64,000 nt of DNA, taken from the NCBI GenBank assembly GCA_963971535.1, contig OZ020587.1:161253141-161317140 (forward strand), in the 5' to 3' direction. The notes under the pieces were generated by a model. The model did no database searches and was not told the DNA's origin. It saw nothing but the letters and a program-made list of their open reading frames with translations. The position numbers and the translations under genes are program-made. Source of the DNA: Notolepis coatsorum. Taxonomy: Eukaryota; Chordata; Actinopteri; Aulopiformes; Paralepididae. How positions within the stretch are numbered: position 1 is the first letter of the stretch; each line of letters begins with the position of its first letter. Positions 55,907 through 64,000 of the stretch are shown here, piece after piece.

Positions 55907-58152
55907 CAGGTTATCACTGCCCTGCGACAGGAAAGCGGCAAAACGACGGCCTAGTGGCAGGCAACATGAATGACCACAAGGTGGCGCGATACAACGTAAG
56001 GAGGACAGTGTCAGAGGCCAAACGGCGCTACAGGGATAAAATTGAACTCCAGTTTGAACAAGCTGACTCTAGAGCTATGTGGCAGGGGCTCAAAACGATG
56101 ACAGACTACAAAGGCGCCTCCCTCAAACTGAACAGTGACATCTCCTTAGCAAATGACCTCAATACCTTCTATGCGAGGTTTGATGCTGGTAATAACAACA
56201 CCAGCTCACAAGCCACGGCAATGGGGGGGGGGGGGTCGGCTGCTGATGGAGGCGCAGTGTTCAGGGTAACAGAGCATGAGGTGAGGCGGACCTTTAAAAA
56301 AGTGAATATCAGGAAGGCAGCAGGTCCGGACGGCATCCCCGGCCGCGTCCTAAAAGTCTGTGACGACCAACTGGCCCCAGTATTCACTGACATATTTAAC
56401 CTGTCCTTAGAACAGGCTGTCATCCCCACCTGCCTGAAGAAGTCCACTATTATCCCTGTACCCAAAAAATCCAAGCCTGCTTGCCTCAACGACTACCGCC
56501 CTGTAGCTCTCACCTCCATAGCCATGAAGTGCTTTGAGAAGCTAGTAAAGGGCTACATCTGCTCCTCCCTCCCCATCAACATGGACCCCCTGCAATTTGC
56601 ATACCGCCCCAACAGGTCCACGGAGGACGCCATAGCCCATGTGCTGCACACAGCAGCATCACACCTGGACAAGAGGCAGGGGAACTATGTGAGAATGCTA
56701 TTCATCGACTACAGCTCGGCATTCAATACCATAGTCCCCTCCATACTCATAGCCAAGCTCAGGGACCTGGGCTTGAACTATGACCTCTGCCAGTGGGTCT
56801 TGGACTTCCTGACTGGCAGACCCCAGGTGGTGAGAGCAGGCAACTGCACCTCCTCATCCATCACCCTCAACATAGGGGCCCCCCAGGGCTGTGTTCTGAG
56901 TCCCCTCCTCTACTCCCTGTACACACACGACTGTGTGGCTCAGCGGAGTAGCAATACAATCATCAAATTTGCTGACGACACAGTGGTGGTGGGCCTGATC
57001 TCTGCCAACGACGAGAGGGCCTACCTGGAAGAGGTCAAGGTCCTGGCAAGATGGTGCCAGGAAAACAGCCTCTCCCTGAACGTCAGCAAAACAAAGGAGA
57101 TGATTGTGGACTTCAGGAGGTCGGGGGTCAAGGACTACAGCCCCCTCAGCATCGACGGGGCACCGGTTGAGAGAGTCAACAGCTTTAAGTACCTCGGAGC
57201 CTACATATCCGAGGACTTGACATGGACCACACACATTGACAGTGTTGTGAAGAAGGCACGACAACGCCTCTACTTCCTCAGGCGCCTAAGGAAGTTCCAA
57301 GTCAGTCAGAAGATCCTTAAGAACTTCTACTCATGTACAATAGAGAGCATCTTGACCGGCAACATCACCTCCTGGTTTGGGAATAGCACTGCACAAGACC
57401 GAAGCAGACTACAAAGAGTGACACGTTCAGCCGAACGCACAATTGGAGGGGGGCTCCCCACCCTCCAGAACATTTACAACAAGCGTTGCAAGGGCAAGGC
57501 TAAGAAAATCATTAAAGACTCCAGTCACCCGAACAACTGCCTCTTTGAACTGCTGCGGTCAGGCAAGCGATACCGGAGTCTCAAGGCGAGCACAGAAAGA
57601 CTCAGAAGAAGCTTCTATCCCCAGGCCATCAGGCTGCTAAACGAACAATGAATGAACACTACACAACAACAACCACCAAACGCACATAGCACACACATCC
57701 ACACGCACACACTCACTTAAACAAAAACTGTAGCACCCACTCCACACACTTTATAGCACACACCCACTTTAAACAAACACACTGTAGCACCCACTCCCCA
57801 CACTTTATATTTATTGATGAAGGATTGCACTACAACTCGTACACCTTACTGTAAATTGTACCTAAATTGTACCTCATCCCATTTCTGCTTTGCACTAGAT
57901 AGTACTGTACATTAGTACACTGCATAGTATTGTATATTATATGGTAACTCAGAACATTGTACATATGTCTATACCGAACACTGTGACCTCATTTTCTTCT
58001 TCTAAATTACATGCTATACTATGTTATTTGATACTATCTTGTCTAGCACAGTCTCTGGAGCGTAACAGTAAGAAGCATTTTGTATGAAAGTATTCTGTAC
58101 TTCTGTATGACAACTATTAAAGAAACTTGAAACTAGAAACTTGAAACTTGAA
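55907..58152 (+). mobile_element. Rex1-like LINE, 5' truncated (LINE B)
   Basis: It interrupts the Tx1 LINE between NESLAEGA and RNWRPVSIL, opposite orientation, apparently with loss of a short piece of target. It has the RT frame, a 3' UTR with GCACACACATCCACACGCAC, and a tail of CTTGAAA repeats (58122-58152). A near-identical 3' fragment lies at 41846-42418. The 5' border is approximate. Confidence 0.9.
55954..57651 (+). CDS. LINE B ORF2, RT-only remnant
   Basis: 565 codons with no internal stop. It starts within ORF2 (ARYNVRRTVSEAKRRYRDKI) and so lacks the endonuclease. RT motifs: RKAAGPDGIPGRVLKVC, NDYRPVALTSIAMKCFEKLV, LFIDYSSAFNTI (motif A), GAPQGCVLSPLLYSLYTHDC (motif B), IIKFADDTVVVGLI (catalytic FADD), VSKTKEMIVDFRR. 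The end FYPQAIRLLNEQ is followed by the natural stop. The first ATG is not the original start. Confidence 0.88.
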   Translation: MAGNMNDHKVARYNVRRTVSEAKRRYRDKIELQFEQADSRAMWQGLKTMTDYKGASLKLNSDISLANDLNTFYARFDAGNNNTSSQATAMGGGGSAADGGAVFRVTEHEVRRTFKKVNIRKAAGPDGIPGRVLKVCDDQLAPVFTDIFNLSLEQAVIPTCLKKSTIIPVPKKSKPACLNDYRPVALTSIAMKCFEKLVKGYICSSLPINMDPLQFAYRPNRSTEDAIAHVLHTAASHLDKRQGNYVRMLFIDYSSAFNTIVPSILIAKLRDLGLNYDLCQWVLDFLTGRPQVVRAGNCTSSSITLNIGAPQGCVLSPLLYSLYTHDCVAQRSSNTIIKFADDTVVVGLISANDERAYLEEVKVLARWCQENSLSLNVSKTKEMIVDFRRSGVKDYSPLSIDGAPVERVNSFKYLGAYISEDLTWTTHIDSVVKKARQRLYFLRRLRKFQVSQKILKNFYSCTIESILTGNITSWFGNSTAQDRSRLQRVTRSAERTIGGGLPTLQNIYNKRCKGKAKKIIKDSSHPNNCLFELLRSGKRYRSLKASTERLRRSFYPQAIRLLNEQ

Positions 58153-58154
58153 GC

Positions 58155-58864
58155 ACCCTCAGCCAGACTTTCATTGAATACCTCGAGAAGATCGTCTTTC
58201 ACAATGTCCCAAAAGGCGTTGTAAAACTCCACCGTCAAACCGTCAATACCAGGGGCTTTCCCGCCACCCATGCTCTGTAAGGCAGAATAGAGCTCTGACG
58301 AGTCCAAAGGTCTCTCCAGCAGCACATTCGACTCCCGTGATACTGTGGGCAATCCTTCACAAAAGGACTGTAGAAGGACATCATTGTCAGTGTACTCACT
58401 GCTATACAAAGCAGAATAAAACTCAAAGGCCTGTCTCCGGATCTGACTGGCATCAGTGATGTCCTGCCCCGTCTCTGACAGAAGAGAGTGAATGAATTTA
58501 TTCTGTCCATTCTTCTTTTCCAGACTGAAGAAGTTACTGGAAGGCACATCCATAGCATTAACATTCATAAATCTAGACCTTAACAAAGCTCCTTGAGCCT
58601 TCACACCTAGCAGGTCAGCTAAAGCCATTTTTTTTTATTAAGGACTTCAAACTGTCCTTGATTTCCTGTGGACCCAAACATTTTCTCAAGGTCCACTATC
58701 TCAGTCTCCAAATCTCTCATGGAGGTAGTGATGTCTCTAGTTACATTGAGAGTGTGTTGTTGACAAAGCATTTTAATTTCTATTTTGCCACAGTCCCACC
58801 ACTGCCTAAGAGAAGAGAACTCCTTCTTCCTACTCCTAAACAGGACCCAAAAAAAACTAAACAT
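58155..58864 (-). pseudogene. Tx1-like ORF2: linker and RT N-terminus
   Basis: 58864-58619 carries the linker (LRQWWDCGKIEIKMLCQQHT). 58628-58155 carries FSLEKKNGQNK and GGGKAPGIDGLTVEFYNAFW, the entry to the reverse transcriptase domain, and ends at NESLAEGA where the LINE at 55907-58152 is inserted. Confidence 0.85.
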
Positions 58865-59722
58865 CTCTCAAATCCTTTTCATAGAGCAAAGCTGAATTAA
58901 AATGCCAATAAGCACTTCTAGGCACCAGATTTTTTATAAAGACATTGCACATTACCAATGAATGGTCTGTAAAACCAACAGGCAATATTTTGCACATTTT
59001 AAAAACATTAAAATGGTGTTTAAAACAATAAAAACGGTCAAGTCTAGCTAAGGAGACAACATTATCCCTACAATGAGACCATGTATACTGGCGCTCATTC
59101 CCATGAAACCTCCTCCACACATCAACCAAGCCGTGTGAGTGTACAAGCTGTCTTAATGCACTTTGAGAAGCTGGATGGGGTTCATTGTGATTCCTGTCTA
59201 AACTGTTATTCTCTGTGCAATTGAAGTCTCCAGAAAAAAATAAGAAATCATCCGGATTAAAATCGGACAATTTAGTACACACTATATCTAAAAAGGCCTT
59301 TCTTTCAGGCCCTTTAGAAGGAGCATAAATATTCAATAAAACCACATAAAATGTTTCAAATTGTGCTTTCACTACAATGAACCTACCCTCTACAACATGT
59401 TCTACAGTATAGTATATATAAAACGTTTTGAGAATAAAAAACCAACTCCACTGCTATTTGTAGTATTATGACTCAACACTAGATTCCCTTCCCATTCCTT
59501 CCTCCATTCCACCTCATTTACTTTATCACTGTGTGTCTCCTGCATAAAAAGAACATCAATGTGTTTTAACTTGACCAGTTCAAACAGCGTTGCACGTTTT
59601 CTCACATCTCTTGCCCCATTCAAGTTCAAAGTTCCAACCTTAAAATGTTCCATGGAGAGAAGAGGAGTGACTAAAACGCACAATAACAATAAATTAAAAG
59701 TTGCCACTTGTTTTCCTTTCAT
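58857..59722 (-). pseudogene. Tx1-like ORF2: endonuclease remnant
   Basis: TLNLNGARDVRKRA (exonuclease-endonuclease-phosphatase motif), MQETHSD with the catalytic Glu, then after a frameshift near 59390 FSGDFNCTENNSLDR, YTWSHCRDNVVSLARLDRFY and FTDHSLVMCNV. All core APE-type endonuclease motifs are recognisable but split between two frames. Confidence 0.85.
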
Positions 59723-61121
59723 GAATTTGTTTTCTGACCTTTGGCAGTAATTTCCTTAGTCTATACACCTCCTGCTTAGTAAAGCTGTTATTTCCCATGT
59801 GAAACCTGACAGACGTATAGAAAGCCTCTGTATCAGGAATATGTTCCTCTATTTTCAAGCCCCGAACATTCTTTGTTTCCTGTAGCAAAGTTTTGATGGT
59901 TTTGACTGACAGTGATCTTCTGTTTTGTGACTTCCTTAACTCAGATATGTCACTACCATCTGACTCATACTCCTCACTATCACTCTGGTCTGACTGTGAA
60001 GTCATTCCTTTGCGTTTATGAGGTGCAGATTGTGAAACAGCCTCATCTTCCATTTCCACCTCATTTGTCTGTTCACTTACTTCTGCACTGTTGTCACACA
60101 GACCACTGCTACTCTCCTGTGTTTTTCCCCCAGACACAGCAGCACTGTATGTTTGTTTCTCACAGGCCACTTCTACCTGCAGCTCACCTGTAGTCCTGTC
60201 TGTCTGTTTCTCACAGGCCCCTTCTCGCTGCAGTTCTCCTGTAGCCCTGTCTGTCTGTTTCACACAGGCCCCTTCTACCTGCAGCTCACCTGTAGTACTG
60301 TCTGTCTGTTTCTCACAGGCCCCTTCTTCCTGTAGCTCACCTTTAGCACTGTCTGTCTCAGCTGGATTATCCCTGGCCACTTCTGTCTGTAGCTCACCTG
60401 TAGCTCTGTCTGCAGCAGCTGGTTTATCCCTTGCCACTTCTGTCTGTAGCTCACCTGTAGCACTGTCTACAGCAGCTGGTTTATCCCTGGCCAATTCTGT
60501 CTGTAGCTCACCTGTAGCACTTTCTGCAGCAGCTGGTTTAAACCTGGCCACTTCTTCCTGTAGCTCACCTGCAGCACTGTCTGTCTCAGCTGGTTTATCC
60601 CTGGCCACTTCTGTTTGTAGCTCAACTGCAGCCCTGTCTGCAGCAGCTGGTTTTTCCCTGGCCACTCCTGGCTGTTCCTCACCACTAACATCTAAAACCA
60701 CAGTCTCATTATTTGACGCTTCTTTACCAGCCTCTCCTTGTCCACTAGTTCCCTCTCCAGGGTCAGCATGCGCCTCCTGAGCCTGCTTCTTAGGACATGC
60801 TTTAATTACATGCCCCCCCCCCCCCCCCCCCCCCCCCACATCCAAAACATTTCATGGTCTCTGATGATGCATACAATACATAATCAAAATCTTCCACTTT
60901 AACATGGAATCTCATGTTGAACTCATCATTCCTGTTATTCAGAATCATATACAAAAACCGTCTGTGAGAAACAACATGCTTCAGCAAAGGTGATTTGCAC
61001 CCTGTAAGCACCTTCTTAATGGGAGAGACTATCTTTCCGTGTCTGGACAGCTCTCTTATCAGAAACTCATCAGAGATGAATGGTGGTACATTAGACAACG
61101 TGATTTTAATTGACTGTTGCG

Positions 61122-61162
<41 letters not shown>

Positions 61163-61218
61163 CATCCATTCTCATTTTTCTTTGACGATAGGTTGGATAA
61201 TCCACTTCTTGAATTCAT
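59694..61218 (-). pseudogene. Tx1-like ORF1 remnant
   Basis: The first frame (61218-60802) has a Ser-Leu run from a (GA)n tract, then IKITLSNVPPFISDEFLIRE and HVKVEDFDYVLYASSETMKC. It reaches a zinc knuckle beginning CFGCG and slides into poly-Gly at a G/C homopolymer (about 60813-60837). The knuckle's second half, GHVIKACPKK, is in the other frame (60845-59694). That frame continues through a tandem 22-residue repeat (GELQTEVARDKPAAADSAT type, about 60170-60680) and an acidic C-terminal region. ORF1 proteins of this type bind the element RNA. Confidence 0.75.
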
Positions 61219-61230
61219 TAAATTGAAAGG

Positions 61231-61866
61231 GAATTGATTTTGCTAATTGATTATTGGAATGGAATTGTATAACCTATGGAACCCGTTCTAGTGACTGGCT
61301 GGTCCTTAAGGTCCCCAGAGTTTGCTCTGAACAGGGTAAATCTGCATTTAGCTATGATGCCCCTCTAGCTCATGGAATGAACTCCAACCGTCCTTAAAGC
61401 TTGAGATTCTCCCCTCTGTTGCAAAGTTTAAAACCTTGATCTCCAACCTTTGTCAATCAAGTTGTACGTGTTTTAATTGATATGTTATCCTTGCTCTTTG
61501 CCTCGTCTTGTGTTATATTCACGGCGAGAGCCTTCTTCACCACCCCTCCTCCTCCTTCCTCACCATCACGGCGGAAGCTTCCCTCACCGCTCATCCTCTC
61601 ACACCCTTATATAGACAGCATCCGTTCCCCGGACTCCCACGCTGCCAGTACATCAAGCAACACGGCTGTGACGGATCCCCTCATCAGCGAGAGGATACTT
61701 CAGCCCACAGATCCTGCTCTACCCTCGTCGGAGTGTTAAACTAGCTTCCTAGGTACGACGACGAACCCAAGCCTTGCAACCCAGTCCTTGTTGTTATACC
61801 TTGTCCTAACCCTTGTTCTCTATATGCCCAGGACCTCCGCTGCAGTACAACTCCTACCTGGACGTC
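61231..61866 (+). other. Unassigned repeats, possible LINE fragment
   Basis: LKVPRVCSEQGKSAFSYDAP at about 61296-61360 resembles the end of an L2-type reverse transcriptase, followed by stops. The open frames at 61482-61744 have no recognisable domain. Confidence 0.4.
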
Positions 61867-62043
61867 CCGTGCTGCACAAGGAGTGCTCCTGCTCTCGCCT
61901 ACTACACATTCCTGTGTCTATTGCCCCGTGCTGCACAAGGAGTGCACCTGCTCTCATCTACAGCACACTCCTGTGCCTGTCGCCCCGTGCTACACAAGGA
62001 GTGCCCCTGCTCTCGCCGACTACCCATTCTTGTACCTGTCGCA
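61867..62043. repeat. 59-bp tandem repeat, three copies
   Basis: Units start CCGTGCTGCACAAGGAGTG at 61867, 61926 and 61985, exactly 59 bp apart. Confidence 0.92.
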
Positions 62044-62272
62044 CATTTCTGTATTCGCTGTAACCTGTCTACTTGGGGAATAACATTAAAACACCCTAAA
62101 ATTCTCCATTCTCTCTCCTCCTGTGTTCTGCTATTGGGCTCCGCCAAACCCCATCCTAACAGTCTTGTCATCTTATTGTTATGATTCTATATGCTTATTT
62201 CTGTATGTACACTCGACGTGCCTGTAAATGAGGGAAACCTCAGTTGCTTTTCGTGTTTAAATATAGGTTTAA

Positions 62273-62464
62273 CCCTTTCACTGCCACACGACAGAAGGTT
62301 AACCCTTTACTATCACACAACCGACGTGATGCTCCATCATTAGCATCGCAGAGCTAATGATGCTAATGATGAAGCATCGCCGTCGGTTGTGTGATAGTAA
62401 AGGGCTAACCTTCTGTATCGTCACAGTGAAAGGGTTAATCGGCTGTCGTGTGGCAGTGAAAGGG
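62273..62464. mobile_element. Palindromic piggyBac-type MITE
   Basis: The 192-bp inverted repeat starts CCCTTTCACTGCCACACGAC and ends with its reverse complement, flanked by TTAA (62269-62272 and 62465-62468). Each arm holds two stacked TTAACCCTTT units. The arms meet around GCATCGCAGAGCTAATGATG. It can form a long hairpin. Confidence 0.88.
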
Positions 62465-62468
62465 TTAA

Positions 62469-62628
62469 GGGGCGCCAGGGTGGCGCACCGCGTAACGCAC
62501 GCAACGCGGCCGTCCCGCGGGTTCGACTCCCGGACCCGGCGACATTTGCTTCCTCCCCATATCTTCTCCCATCCTTCCGCTCTGTCTATCCAATAAAGCA
62601 ATAAAATGCCTAATAATAAAAAAAAGTA
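62469..62628 (+). mobile_element. Short tRNA-like SINE
   Basis: A-box-like TGGCGCACCGCG and a perfect B box GGTTCGACTCC (62520-62530), then about 80 bp and an AATAAAGCAATAAAATGCC tail. It begins directly after the TTAA of the piggyBac MITE. It is unrelated in body to the longer SINE at 4984-5452. Confidence 0.75.
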
Positions 62629-62712
62629 TCTTACAAAAATTTAAAGATATAGGTTTAAAATGTCAACGGAGTTTGAGCTACATTGTGTCTGTAAGTAGTC
62701 AGGGAGCCGTAC

Positions 62713-62797
62713 CTCGTCTAAGAACTCCAGGTTGACCAGGTCGTCGTCGGGCCAGCTCTCTATGACGATGGTCTTACGGGTGTTGATCCTCTCATGT
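62713..62797 (-). CDS. myo3b: myo3b exon: kinase-motor linker
   Basis: This 85-bp exon is bounded by CACGCAG upstream and GTACGG downstream on the minus strand. It enters in phase with one leading base, then gives 28 codons that start HERINTRKT and end NLEFLDE. This is the short segment of class III myosins between the kinase domain and the motor core. The acidic run PDDD is clear. It is the most 5' exon in the window, so kinase exons must lie above position 64000. The next exon is 14.6 kb away, across the nested Tx1 LINE. Confidence 0.88.
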
Positions 62798-62934
62798 CTG
62801 CGTGAAGGCAAGGAGAGGACAACAGTTTAGAGAGGTTTAAAGATCTGGGATTCATTTCACCATCTATATTATTCACATATTAGATTAGATTCAAATGCAT
62901 TGTCATCATGCAGCACAAGTACAGTACAATGAAA

Positions 62935-63190
62935 AGAAGTTTGGCGTCCAACCAGAGTGCAAATGTAACAGTAAAGTGCGACAGTAATATACAATGTACA
63001 GGTGATTAAACTGGGTATAGAATATATAAATGAGTACTACCGAGTAATAGTGCTAATCAGATGTATGTACAGAGTTGTAGTATTAATAGTGGGCTTAAGA
63101 GGTTAATATGTACAGTGATACAGGTATAAAGACACTATGGTAGTAAGTCATACTGGCCAGCAGAGTAACTAGTAAGAGTGGGTAAGTACA
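62935..63190 (-). repeat. Dispersed repeat, inverted copy of 46865-47105
   Basis: The reverse complement of the segment at 46865-47105. The pair brackets the Tx1-bearing intron in inverted orientation. Confidence 0.85.
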
Positions 63191-63248
63191 GATATAGATA
63201 TAGTATCTACAGATATGTAAAAAGGATTATATGCAGGTACATACAGAC

Positions 63249-63249
<1 letters not shown>

Positions 63250-63316
<67 letters not shown>
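63250..63316. repeat. (AT)n microsatellite
   Basis: About 33 AT units, uninterrupted. Confidence 0.97.
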
Positions 63317-63319
<3 letters not shown>

Positions 63320-64000
63320 TGCTGTCAGGCGATTAAAAAAATTAATCTAATTAATTACAGGATTTGTAATTAATTAATCTAATTAATCGCATTTTAATCG
63401 CATAACCATTTTATGCCTGATATTCTATATTCTATAATCATATTTCAAATTGCATGTGTCCGGATGGCAGAATTCAGTACTGTATCTACAAAACCTTCTG
63501 TTTAATCATCTTCCATCTATTAATTTGCTTAGATTTTTTTTCAATTTGAGCATGGTGTTATTTACAGTCAAAGATAAAAAAAATGTATTGATATTCTCAT
63601 TTGGTTCATTACAATTTACTCAAAATAAAATTTTCATTCAATCAATCACCGCACAGATTGATTGATTGAATGAAAATGTTATTAACAGATTGCAGAATGG
63701 GTACAATACAGTACGGCTCAATACACACAATTGTTAAGGGGATGCAGACCAGAGAAAGACTTTCGTCTTGTTTTCATCAGGGTCCCCCATTTTCAATTCA
63801 TAATGAATTGTAAGTAAGGGTGCAACTTGCACCGTGCAATCCATTCTTTGTGGATCTAGCCCACAGTATTTCTGACACTGGGAATACATTCCCTGAGATT
63901 CATAGATGTCCCTAGAATCAGATACCAAGAACATGCAAATGGACCATATTAAAAAAAAATCTGTAAATGTGTATTCTACATTCTTATGGAATGAATGAGA
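63317..64000 (+). mobile_element. Possible hAT-type element, right end outside
   Basis: TAGTGCTGTCAGGCGATTAA followed by AATTAATC palindromes resembles a fish hAT terminus. A perfect 18-bp inverted repeat (63630-63647 with 63660-63677) lies inside. The minus-strand frame at 63734-63934 has no domain I recognise. Confidence 0.4.

Larger units (their letters stand above)
48245..61230 (-). mobile_element. Tx1-like LINE, full span, with three nested LINEs
   Basis: On the minus strand the pieces occur in element order: ORF1 with an RNA-binding-like region and zinc knuckle (61218-59694), endonuclease (59722-58857), reverse transcriptase (58628-58155, 55887-55367, 53445-52958), and a C-terminal region with a Cys-rich motif CPFCGLTETVFHAFLEC (49371-48355), then an A-rich 3' end. 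Insertions at 55907-58152, 53452-55359 and 49372-52692 interrupt it. Frameshifts add to the damage. The family resembles the Tx1 branch of L1 elements. Confidence 0.83.

Noticed and set aside
61482-61744. Possible secreted peptide (hydrophobic start, Pro/Ser-rich)
   Set aside because: Two overlapping frames are equally open. It is surrounded by repeats and nothing supports expression.
63734-63934. Minus-strand 66-codon frame as a kinase exon of myo3b
   Set aside because: No kinase motif is visible, and it may lie within a hAT-like element.

Overview
The window looks like a teleost fish chromosome segment. It holds eight in-frame GT-AG exons of one vertebrate gene, and the rest is fish-type repeats: Tx1, Rex1/CR1 and L2 non-LTR elements, tRNA-derived SINEs, hAT and piggyBac MITEs, and Bkm-type GACA/GATA tracts. 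I recognise only one host gene. It is an internal part of myo3b (myosin IIIB) on the minus strand, 62797 down to 2981. Its exons encode about 311 residues, from the end of the kinase-motor linker through the P-loop and switch I into the upper 50K region of the motor. The kinase domain lies beyond the right edge and the rest of the motor and tail beyond the left edge.

Layout, left to right. 1-2830: no gene; a 29-bp minisatellite split by a 509-bp hAT MITE. 2981-4694: three myo3b exons with short introns. 4695-40813: one 36.1-kb intron. It contains a SINE, a Bkm-like microsatellite, a 27.5-kb satellite built on a 17-bp unit (6203-33704), then a stack LINE > piggyBac MITE > hAT MITE (33762-35870), a piggyBac-related minisatellite, a LINE fragment, two hAT elements and a second SINE. 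40814-48155: four more exons (switch I, P-loop, purine-binding loop, motor start). Their introns carry a third SINE, a recent LINE 3' fragment, a 734-bp gene-less LTR element (42659-43392), further LINE debris and a split V-SINE. 48156-62712: a 14.6-kb intron occupied mainly by one minus-strand Tx1-like LINE, broken by three younger LINEs (49372-52692, 53452-55359, 55907-58152). 62713-62797: the linker exon. 62798-64000: repeats only.

The most notable structures are: (1) the gene-less LTR element, with near-identical 236/237-bp LTRs, a tRNA-His-type primer-binding site, polypurine tracts, a Pol III A/B-box pair inside the LTR and a stem with a compensatory base change; (2) the satellite, which has higher-order blocks and forms about three quarters of one myo3b intron; (3) the dated nesting of elements, where target-site duplications give the order of insertion. 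The very long plus-strand open frames across 6-34 kb follow from a satellite unit without stop codons and are not annotated as genes.
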